A DNA stretch of 20,660 bases, from contig CABRHR010000028.1 of assembly GCA_902470835.1 (NCBI GenBank), forward strand, positions 1 through 20,660, written 5' to 3'. Origin of the DNA: an uncultured Collinsella sp. Lineage in GTDB: Bacteria; Actinomycetota; Coriobacteriia; Coriobacteriales; Coriobacteriaceae. Position 1 is the stretch's first letter; every line of letters starts with the position of its first letter. Shown one piece after another: positions 13,729-19,672 of the stretch. Below the pieces are notes generated by a model that worked only from the letters and a program-made list of their open reading frames with translations, had not been told where the DNA came from and did not search any database. The position numbers and the translations under genes were made by a program.

Positions 13729-13786
13729 CTAGTCATTGGGGACGTTCTTAAACGACTAGTCATTCAAGAACGTCCCCAATGACTAG
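13729..13786. repeat. Perfect 21-bp-stem palindrome R5 between rlmA and the MATE gene
   Basis: Arms 13729-13749 and 13766-13786 are perfect inverted complements of 21 nt (starting CTAGTCATTGGGGACG, ending CGTCCCCAATGACTAG) around a 16-nt loop. The loop itself contains a third copy of CTAGTCATT (13756-13764). It is in the divergent promoter region, about 57 bp from the rlmA start and 112 bp from the MATE start, so it is not at a gene end. It could be a repeat-element insertion, a large operator, or an mRNA leader hairpin. Confidence 0.8.
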
Positions 13787-13844
13787 TCTATGTGCTGACA
13801 GAAAAGAAACGTTCCCCCCAAGTACCGGCTGATCGTATTAGGAG

Positions 13845-13850
13845 TATCAT
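13845..13850 (+). promoter_or_regulatory. Candidate -10 element (TATCAT) for the MATE gene
   Basis: TATCAT on the plus strand, 48 nt before the ATG, would give a leader of about 41 nt. A clear -35 box is not visible. The hexamer matches the -10 candidates before the TetM-like gene and before the transporter operon at 19602. Confidence 0.3.
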
Positions 13851-13897
13851 CGTCTGCGCAAATTAGCATTGAAGCGCATATAAGAGATTGAGAGCGT

Positions 13898-15280
13898 ATG
13901 GCTGATACCGCATCTAAGCACATTGACATGACCACCGGCTCGCTGTGGCGCAACATTCCCCTGTTCGCCTTCCCCGTGGCCGCCACGAGCATCCTCGAGC
14001 AACTGTCGAACCTCATTGCCACGGTCATTATCGGCAACTTCTCGGGCGACCAGGGAACTCTTGCCATGGCGGCGGTCGGCTCCAACGTTCCGCTCACCAG
14101 CCTGATGCTCAACCTGTTTATCGGATTATCGCTTGGCTCTAACGTGGTTATCGCCAACGCCATCGGCCGCAACGACCAAAACATGGTCAAGCGTGCCGTA
14201 CACACCTCGATCCTCATGGCACTCGTGGGCTTTGTCGTCATCGCGCTGGGCGAGATCTTTGCCGAACCCATGCTCGCCGCGCTCAACGTCCCCGCCGAGA
14301 CCATGCCGCTCGCATCGCTCTATCTGCGCGTCTTTTTGCTGAGCATGCCCTCCATCTTGCTCTACAACTTCGAAGCTGCCATCTTCCGCTCCGTCGGCAT
14401 CACCCGCATGCCGCTCCAGGCGCTCGCCGTCTCCACCGTCCTTAACATTGGTCTGGACCTCATCTTTGTCCCCGTGCTCCATTGGGGCGTCGCCGGCGTC
14501 GCTATCGCCACCGCCATCGCCTATACGACGAGCGCCGTCACGCTCTTTGTCCGCCTGCTCAAGACCGACTCCATCGTCCGCGTCACCCCGCGCGACCTTG
14601 CCATCGACCCCGTCGCCCTTAAGCGTATCGTCAAGATCGGCCTGCCCGCCGGCATCCAGAGCGCCGTCTTTGCCGTCGCCAACATCATCATCCAGTCCGC
14701 CATCAACAGCTTGGGCACTGAGGTCATGGCTGCCTCCAGCGCGGCCATGAGCCTGGAGTACGTGTGTTACAACCTGCTCAACAGCTTTAGCCAGGCCTGC
14801 ACCACCTTTGTGGGGCAAAACCACGGCGCCCGCCAGATCGACCGCTGCACCAAGACGCTCAAAGTCTGCCTGGTCGAAGGCGGCATCGTCGCGCTCACCA
14901 CGATCGTTATCATTGTCGGCCTGGGACGCGAGATCCTGGCGCTGTTCAACAGCGATCCCAATATCGTCTCGATCGGCTATATCCGCGTGTGCTCAATCTT
15001 CCCCGCGTACGCCTTTAGCATGTTCTACGAAAACATGTCCGGCTACCTGCGCGGCTTTGGCATCTCGCTCATGCCTGCCCTCATCACCATGATCTGCGTC
15101 TGCGGCATCCGCTTCTATTGGGTGTTCTGCGTGTTCCCGCACTTCCGCACCTTTGCGAACATCATGATGGTCTATCCCATCAGCCTGGGCACCACGGCGT
15201 TCTTTATGGTCGTAGCGGTACTACTTTGCCACCCTGCACGCACCTATCGCGCCACCCAAGCCAAAGCGACAGCTCGCTAA
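13898..15280 (+). CDS. MATE family multidrug exporter
   Basis: The 460-aa polytopic membrane protein begins with a short polar N-terminus (MADTASKHIDMTTGSLWRNI), followed by FAFPVAATSILEQLSNLIATVIIGNF, the typical first MATE helix with the family's L-N-D/T-x-x-I-G pattern. About 12 hydrophobic segments follow in two related halves of six: GIQSAVFAVANIIIQSAINSLG opens the second half, and FVGQNHGA is the conserved VGQN/G-x-x-G-A turn. It should exchange Na+ or H+ for organic cations or drugs across the membrane. The ribosome binding site is weak (GAGAG). It is divergent from rlmA and convergent with the LysR gene, only 27 bp away. The substrate is unknown; the pairing with a macrolide-site methyltransferase is suggestive only. 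Confidence 0.93.
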   Translation: MADTASKHIDMTTGSLWRNIPLFAFPVAATSILEQLSNLIATVIIGNFSGDQGTLAMAAVGSNVPLTSLMLNLFIGLSLGSNVVIANAIGRNDQNMVKRAVHTSILMALVGFVVIALGEIFAEPMLAALNVPAETMPLASLYLRVFLLSMPSILLYNFEAAIFRSVGITRMPLQALAVSTVLNIGLDLIFVPVLHWGVAGVAIATAIAYTTSAVTLFVRLLKTDSIVRVTPRDLAIDPVALKRIVKIGLPAGIQSAVFAVANIIIQSAINSLGTEVMAASSAAMSLEYVCYNLLNSFSQACTTFVGQNHGARQIDRCTKTLKVCLVEGGIVALTTIVIIVGLGREILALFNSDPNIVSIGYIRVCSIFPAYAFSMFYENMSGYLRGFGISLMPALITMICVCGIRFYWVFCVFPHFRTFANIMMVYPISLGTTAFFMVVAVLLCHPARTYRATQAKATAR

Positions 15281-15307
15281 ACACCGCACTCAACGCCACG
15301 CCAGTCA

Positions 15308-16174
15308 TTAATTGACAATATGCGAGCTCATATAGTCGATAAAGCGCCTCGTGGCGATGGGCATGGTGTCCCAGCTGCGCCAGGCGGCCACCACGTCGCG
15401 CGAGGGGGCATGCACGATGGGCCGCACATGAATATCGGCTTGCACGCCCTCTACAGTACGACGGTAGAGCATGCTCACGCCCAGGCCCTCCTCCACCATC
15501 GCCATGATGGTGTAGTCGTCGGTCACCTCACTCGTCACGTGCGGCGACAGCCCATGCGCCGCAAATGCATCGAGCACCAGGCTCTGTTCGCCCTCATCCA
15601 GCAGAACAAATGGCTCGGACGCCAAATCGGCCAGCGTCACCTTTTCCTTTGCTGTCAGCGGATGCGTCGCCGACAGCAGCGCCACGAGCTCATCGTGATA
15701 GACCACGCGCTTCTGCAGCCCGGCAGTAAATCCGCGCGCCGTAAAGCAAAAGTCCACCACACCGTCGTGCACCCACTGGGCATTGCGCGTGTAATCGCCT
15801 TGCTTGAGGGTAAAGCGTACGCCCGGATGCAACGTTCCAAAGTCGCGAATCACACGCGGAAGCACCGTTCGGCTCACATTGGTAAACGTCGCAATGCGAA
15901 TATCGGTCGAGGACAGGCCCAGCAGCTCTTGGCGCTTGCCCTCGAGCTCGGCCTCGGCCGTCACGATCTGGCGCAGATACGGCAGATACTGCTTGCCGTC
16001 ACGCGTGAGCGAAACACCCTGCTTGCCGCGCTCGATGAGCGTGGTGCCCAGCTCGCGCTCGAGTGCCTTGACCGCCTGACTCACCGCACTTTGCGTATAT
16101 CCCAGTTCGTCGGCTGCGCCCTTTAGGCTGCCGCGATCGACCACCATACAAACAATCTGATACCGCGATGCCAT
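15308..16174 (-). CDS. LysR-type transcriptional regulator
   Basis: The 288-aa product has an N-terminal winged helix-turn-helix (about 2-60: YQIVCMVVDRGSLKGAADEL, then GYTQSAVSQAVKALEREL, then GTTLIERGKQGVSLTRDG). The long linker helix is about 64-86, and a periplasmic-binding-protein-like effector domain (IRIATFTNVSRTVLPRVIRDF onward) reaches the C-terminus. ATG 16174 is preceded by GGAGG four bases upstream. It is divergent from the EamA exporter gene, the standard arrangement for a LysR regulator and its target, so it probably controls that gene and itself. The ligand is unknown. Confidence 0.92.
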   Translation of the reverse strand: MASRYQIVCMVVDRGSLKGAADELGYTQSAVSQAVKALERELGTTLIERGKQGVSLTRDGKQYLPYLRQIVTAEAELEGKRQELLGLSSTDIRIATFTNVSRTVLPRVIRDFGTLHPGVRFTLKQGDYTRNAQWVHDGVVDFCFTARGFTAGLQKRVVYHDELVALLSATHPLTAKEKVTLADLASEPFVLLDEGEQSLVLDAFAAHGLSPHVTSEVTDDYTIMAMVEEGLGVSMLYRRTVEGVQADIHVRPIVHAPSRDVVAAWRSWDTMPIATRRFIDYMSSHIVN

Positions 16175-16241
16175 CTTGCCTCCACATCGATGCAGCCGTA
16201 AAACGTTTTGCCAGCGCTTTTCGCACCTGCTTTAGCTTTAC

Positions 16242-16257
16242 TTAATCATACTGAAGA
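16242..16257. promoter_or_regulatory. Candidate LysR box between the regulator and the EamA exporter
   Basis: CTTAATCATACTGAAG contains the T-N11-A core with flanking CTT/AAG inverted ends expected of LysR-family sites, and lies near the middle of the 158-bp divergent region (16175-16332). GCTTTA is repeated three times around it. The inner bases are only partly symmetrical, so this is a tentative call. Confidence 0.35.
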
Positions 16258-16332
16258 TACATTCGCTTTACTACATCCATATCTGGGAGCAGAATCCTTT
16301 TTGCGAAACCGTTCTGTAACAAAAGGAGTCCC

Positions 16333-17241
16333 ATGGATCGCAAAAAAGCAATCGCGCTCTCATTTTCCGTTCCCGTCGCATGGGGCTTTTCGTACCCCCT
16401 TATGAAGATCGGCATGGACAGCATGAACGCCACGAGCATCGTCGCGCTGCGCTGCATCATCGCCTTTGTGGCCTGTCTGTTGCTCTTCCACAAGCGCGCT
16501 TTCCGCATCAACCGTAACCTTATGGTCCGTGCCGCCATCATCGGCGCCATCATGGCAACCGAGCTCACCTGCATGTGCCTGGGCTCCAGCCTCACCTCTG
16601 CCTCCACTGCCGGCTTTTTGCAGAGCCTGACGGTCGTGGTCGTACCGTTTGCCAACGCCGCCCTGCTGCGTCGCGCCCCCGAGCGCAAGGTGCTCATCGG
16701 CACCGCCATCGTCACCTGCGGTATGTTGCTGCTCTCGGGCGCCGACTTCACCAGCCTGAACCCGGGCGCGCTCATCATGCTGCTCTCCGCCTTTGTCTAC
16801 GCCGGACACATCATTGTCGCCAAGCGGTTTGTCGAAGAAGTCGATCCGCTTGCCCTGGGCGTTTGGCAGCTGGGCTTCGGCGGCTTGTTCTCGGGCATCG
16901 CCGCATTCACCTTTAGCGGCTTCACGCTTCCCAGCACGCCCAGCGAGATCGTCGTTGTCGTCGCGCTCGCACTCATCTGCTCTGCCTACGGCTTTATCAC
17001 CCAGACGCTCGCGCAGCCCCACGTGCCCGCCGAGACCACCGGCTTCGCCTTCTCGCTCGAGCCGGTCTGCTCCGCCGTCTTTTCGTTCTTCTTAGTCGGC
17101 GAGGTCCTGAGTCCCATCGCCTTCCTGGGCGCAGCTCTCATCCTCACCGGCGTCATGGCGGCAACCGTGCAGCTTCCGCGACTTCATGCGCATGCTCACG
17201 ACCACACCCACATGGCAGGAACGCCCGAGCGAGCCTCGTAA
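16333..17241 (+). CDS. EamA/DMT-superfamily exporter with His-rich C-terminus
   Basis: The 302-aa product starts at ATG 16333, with AAGGAG upstream. It has ten hydrophobic segments in two EamA repeats: ALSFSVPVAWGFSYPLMKIG opens the first and LIMLLSAFVYAGHIIVAKRF the second; TTGFAFSLEPVCSAVFSFFLVGE is the conserved EamA end motif. The family exports amino acids, metabolites or drugs. After the last helix is a tail containing HAHAHDHTH, a potential metal-binding cluster not needed in ordinary EamA proteins. It is divergent from the LysR gene, which likely regulates it. Substrate unknown; a metal or metal-chelate link is speculative. Confidence 0.9.
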   Translation: MDRKKAIALSFSVPVAWGFSYPLMKIGMDSMNATSIVALRCIIAFVACLLLFHKRAFRINRNLMVRAAIIGAIMATELTCMCLGSSLTSASTAGFLQSLTVVVVPFANAALLRRAPERKVLIGTAIVTCGMLLLSGADFTSLNPGALIMLLSAFVYAGHIIVAKRFVEEVDPLALGVWQLGFGGLFSGIAAFTFSGFTLPSTPSEIVVVVALALICSAYGFITQTLAQPHVPAETTGFAFSLEPVCSAVFSFFLVGEVLSPIAFLGAALILTGVMAATVQLPRLHAHAHDHTHMAGTPERAS

Positions 17242-17249
17242 GCGCCTCG

Positions 17250-17273
17250 CCTTTTGTGGCCCCGACACAAAGG
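17250..17273 (+). terminator. Possible terminator after the EamA gene
   Basis: CCTTTTGTG pairs with CACAAAGG (8 bp, one bulged T) around a GCCCCGA loop, starting 8 nt after the stop codon. No clear T tract follows. The ACAAAGG arm recalls the R1-R3 palindromes, but the CTGTCCCTTT core is missing. Confidence 0.4.
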
Positions 17274-17328
17274 TCTCCGGACCCCTTTACAATAGATGCC
17301 AACAGAGCATCTGCCATAAAGGAGCCCC

Positions 17329-18054
17329 ATGGACACCGCAACCCGCGACCGCAACATAGCAACTTGGTTGGGCGATGCGCCGCAGCCGGTACGTGACACT
17401 ACGAACCAGCTGCTCGAGCGCATCGCCCTTTTGCGTGCCGAGCAGACTATCTACCCGGCACAAGACGACATCCTCAATGCCCTCGCCTACACCCCGGCCG
17501 ACCAGGTCAAAGTTGTCATCTTGGGTCAAGACCCCTATCACGGACCCAACCAGGCCATGGGACTGTCGTTCTCGGTCCCCGCAACGCAAACCAAGTTGCC
17601 GCCGAGCCTGCGCAACATCTATAAGGAGCTCAAAGCCGATCTGGATTGCCCCATTCCCGCCACGGGAGACCTAACCCCATGGGCACGGCAGGGCGTCCTG
17701 CTCCTCAACACTACGCTCACCGTGTGCGAGCACGCCGCGAACTCGCACGCCAAACTGGGCTGGAGCACCCTGACCGACTACGTTATCGAACGCTGCTGTC
17801 AGCTGCCCCAGCCGGTAGTCTTTTTGGCATGGGGCCGCTTTGCCCAGCAGATGGTCGAAGGCAAGCTCGACACGACCGGCGCGGGCAAGGCAACCGACAA
17901 GTTCTGCCTGGCCTCTACGCATCCCTCGCCGCTTTCAGCCAACCGTGCCACGGCAGAACTCCCCGCCTTTATGGGGTCGCGCCCCTTCTCCGCTGCCAAT
18001 CGGCTACTCGAACAGCACGGCTCGACCCCCGTCAACTGGACTTGCATCGGCTAA
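17329..18054 (+). CDS. ung: Uracil-DNA glycosylase, family 1
   Basis: The 241-aa base-excision-repair enzyme removes uracil from DNA. VVILGQDPYHGP (catalytic Asp68 within GQDPYH, 66-71), MGLSFSV, LLLNTTLTV (the uracil-contacting Asn) and STHPSPLSA (His198 in the Leu-intercalation/minor-groove loop) are all intact, and the length fits the family (about 225-240). The start ATG is preceded by AAAGGAG. TACAAT at 17288-17293 is a plausible -10, giving a leader of about 28-30 nt. A G+C-rich terminator follows. The gene appears monocistronic. Confidence 0.96.
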   Translation: MDTATRDRNIATWLGDAPQPVRDTTNQLLERIALLRAEQTIYPAQDDILNALAYTPADQVKVVILGQDPYHGPNQAMGLSFSVPATQTKLPPSLRNIYKELKADLDCPIPATGDLTPWARQGVLLLNTTLTVCEHAANSHAKLGWSTLTDYVIERCCQLPQPVVFLAWGRFAQQMVEGKLDTTGAGKATDKFCLASTHPSPLSANRATAELPAFMGSRPFSAANRLLEQHGSTPVNWTCIG

Positions 18055-18069
18055 AAATCGATACATCAA

Positions 18070-18103
18070 AAACGCGCCCGACGGCTTTCCATCGGGCGCG
18101 TTT
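18070..18103. terminator. Bidirectional terminator between ung and the dehydrogenase gene
   Basis: A perfect 12-bp stem AAACGCGCCCGA / TCGGGCGCGTTT with a 10-nt loop is flanked by A-rich sequence on the left and TTTCCTATT on the right. It can serve both ung (plus) and the convergent dehydrogenase gene (minus), whose stop codon is 1 nt away. Confidence 0.85.
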
Positions 18104-18104
18104 C

Positions 18105-18785
18105 CTATTCGGGCCAAATAAATTGTGTGCGGCCGGCCTCGCCGCCATCGATCAGCAGGCTCTGTCCGGTCATAAAACGGTTGGTCACACCCACAAAGTA
18201 GATCCACTCGGCGATCTCTTGGGCAGTGGCCCAGCGCTTAAGCGGCGTGAGTTCCATAATCTGGCTCCACAGGTGTTCGTCTTCCATCACGCAACGGTTG
18301 AGCGGCGTGATAACGCCACCCGGGTCCACACTGTTGGCGATGGCCTGCGGTGCCAGGCGATTTGCAAGGTTTTTGGTGTAGGCGATAATGCCGCCCTTGC
18401 TGGCGGCATAGGCGGGAAACTCCGATCCCGTATGCCCGCTCGCCGACCCCACATTGACCACGGATCTGATAGCCGGCGCCGGCTTGGCGACAAGCCCCTC
18501 CCCCACAAAGGCGTAGCGCTCGGTCACGTTGATGGTGCCATACAGGTTGGCGGCGATGTCGTCGGCCGAATCCTGCGTACCGGCAACGTTCACGATTACC
18601 TGAGGCTCAAGGTCGCCCGGAAACGAGTCAGGCTCGCGGACATCAACGATCAGATGGCGGTAGCGCTCGTGCTCGATCGCCGCCGGCAGCAGGTCAAAGC
18701 CCACGACCTCGTGGTCCTCGTCCAAAAACCGCTGCACGCATGCAGCTCCGATACCACCCGAAGCGCCCGTGATCAAAACCCGCAT
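18105..18785 (-). CDS. Short-chain dehydrogenase/reductase (SDR)
   Basis: The 226-aa classical SDR has the NAD(P)-binding TGASGGIG at 6-13, VNVAG (Asn66), the catalytic Ser in NVGSAS (114-116) and the active-site YAASK (Tyr126, Lys130), then VDPGGVITPL and the C-terminal MTGQSLLIDGGEA. Asp31 after the second beta strand (VVGFD) suggests a preference for NAD(H). The substrate is unknown. The start ATG 18785 has AAGGAG five bases upstream and lies only 9 bp after the stop of the VUT-type transporter gene, so the two form an operon. If the riboswitch upstream is real, this dehydrogenase would be co-regulated with queuosine-precursor uptake, which is unusual. Confidence 0.92.
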   Translation of the reverse strand: MRVLITGASGGIGAACVQRFLDEDHEVVGFDLLPAAIEHERYRHLIVDVREPDSFPGDLEPQVIVNVAGTQDSADDIAANLYGTINVTERYAFVGEGLVAKPAPAIRSVVNVGSASGHTGSEFPAYAASKGGIIAYTKNLANRLAPQAIANSVDPGGVITPLNRCVMEDEHLWSQIMELTPLKRWATAQEIAEWIYFVGVTNRFMTGQSLLIDGGEAGRTQFIWPE

Positions 18786-18794
18786 ACTTGCTCC

Positions 18795-19517
18795 TTAGGC
18801 GGTTGCGTGGCGCTCGAGGTACTCGGAACCCACATTCTCGCGCTCCCAGCCGCGCACGACCTTGTAGCCCACGGGGCTCAGGAAGACCTCGCACAGCAGC
18901 TCGGCAACAGCGCCGGTCAGCGAGCACATAAGGACCTGCACCCAGGTCCAACCAAAGAACGTGTGGCTCACCACGATGGCAAAGACCAGGTTGTCGATAA
19001 ACTGGCCAACACCCGTGGACACATAGGAACGGAAGGCAAAGCTCGCAAAGTTATTCTTCTTGAGCATACGGCCGAGCGACTGGTTGAGCGTGGAGTTAAC
19101 CACGGCAGAAACGAGCATTGCCAGCGAAGAGCCCAGCACCACGTACCAGGTGCCACCGATGGTGGCGTTAAGGGCGGTGTTGACCTCGATCATACCCGTG
19201 TCGTAGTAGGCGCCCCACATGCCGGGCGTGAGCGAGCATGCCCAAAAGCACAGGCTCACGGCGAGGTTGACCGCCAGTGCGAGGATAGAGATTTTGATGG
19301 ATGCCTTGGCGCCAAAGCGCTTGCAGATCATGTCCTGGCACAAAAACGAGACCCAGCTCACTACAAAGCCGCAGTCGAGCGCCAGATACGGCAGGCTGAT
19401 GAGCTCCTTGTTGGCCAGCAGGTTCATCATGATGACGCTCACGATAAACAGCGAAACCGTTGCCGCGGGAATGCTCCGCAACAGGACCTTGTAGTCCTCC
19501 ATGACCTTCTTGATCAT
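18795..19517 (-). CDS. VUT family transporter (COG1738, queuosine-precursor type)
   Basis: The 240-aa membrane protein starts at ATG 19517, with AAAGGAG six bases upstream. About six membrane segments are visible. Family marks are IMMNLLANKELISLP in the first helix, FLCQDMICKRFGAKASIKIS (the conserved D-x-x-x-x-x-x-G/A motif after helix 3), and RSYVSTGVGQFIDNLVFAIV, matching the ST-x-x-SQ-x-ID-T-x-x-F block of YhhQ-like proteins. Members import queuosine precursors such as preQ0/preQ1 for tRNA modification. A candidate preQ1-I riboswitch precedes the start codon, which supports that role. The dehydrogenase is downstream in the same operon. The frame is open upstream to 19745, but the leader structure and ribosome binding site fix the start at 19517. 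Confidence 0.88.
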   Translation of the reverse strand: MIKKVMEDYKVLLRSIPAATVSLFIVSVIMMNLLANKELISLPYLALDCGFVVSWVSFLCQDMICKRFGAKASIKISILALAVNLAVSLCFWACSLTPGMWGAYYDTGMIEVNTALNATIGGTWYVVLGSSLAMLVSAVVNSTLNQSLGRMLKKNNFASFAFRSYVSTGVGQFIDNLVFAIVVSHTFFGWTWVQVLMCSLTGAVAELLCEVFLSPVGYKVVRGWERENVGSEYLERHATA

Positions 19518-19523
19518 TATGTA

Positions 19524-19573
19524 CTCCTTTGGTTTTAGGTTTAACGAGCAGGATATCGGACCCGAACTGCTCG
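19524..19573 (-). promoter_or_regulatory. Candidate preQ1-I riboswitch in the transporter leader
   Basis: On the minus strand: stem P1 CGAGCAG (19573-19567) / CTGCTCG (19551-19545); loop start UUC as in the class I consensus; GGU (19562-19560) able to pair with ACC (19533-19531) to form the pseudoknot P2; a C right after GGU (19559), the position that pairs with preQ1 in known aptamers; an A-rich tail UUAAACCUAAA; and then the ribosome binding site AAAGGAG (19530-19524) directly after the pseudoknot strand. Order and size match the small preQ1-I fold with translational control. The gene downstream is of the expected family. No covariation could be tested. Confidence 0.5.
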
Positions 19574-19601
19574 GCCGCCCGGTCTTGAAGCGACGGTGGG
19601 T

Positions 19602-19630
19602 ATGATAGCCGCTCACACGGCGGCAAGCAA
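19602..19630 (-). promoter_or_regulatory. Candidate promoter of the transporter-dehydrogenase operon
   Basis: On the minus strand TTGCTT (19630-19625), a 17-bp spacer and TATCAT (19607-19602) form a sigma-70-like promoter with a good -10. Transcription would start near 19595, about 20 nt before the first riboswitch stem. Confidence 0.45.
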
Positions 19631-19672
19631 GCAAACGGCGCGGCGGCCCCGCAGAGTCACCGCGCCGGCGCA

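Noticed and set aside
14126..14824. A 232-codon Gly/Asp/His-rich frame antisense to the MATE gene
   Set aside because: The composition mirrors third-position bias of the exporter gene, and there is no start signal.
17646..19538. A 630-codon open frame on the plus strand across ung, the dehydrogenase and the transporter
   Set aside because: It overlaps ung in another frame and runs antisense to two genes with intact family motifs. Its composition (Arg/His/Ala-rich) is that of a high-G+C shadow frame, and it has no ribosome binding site.
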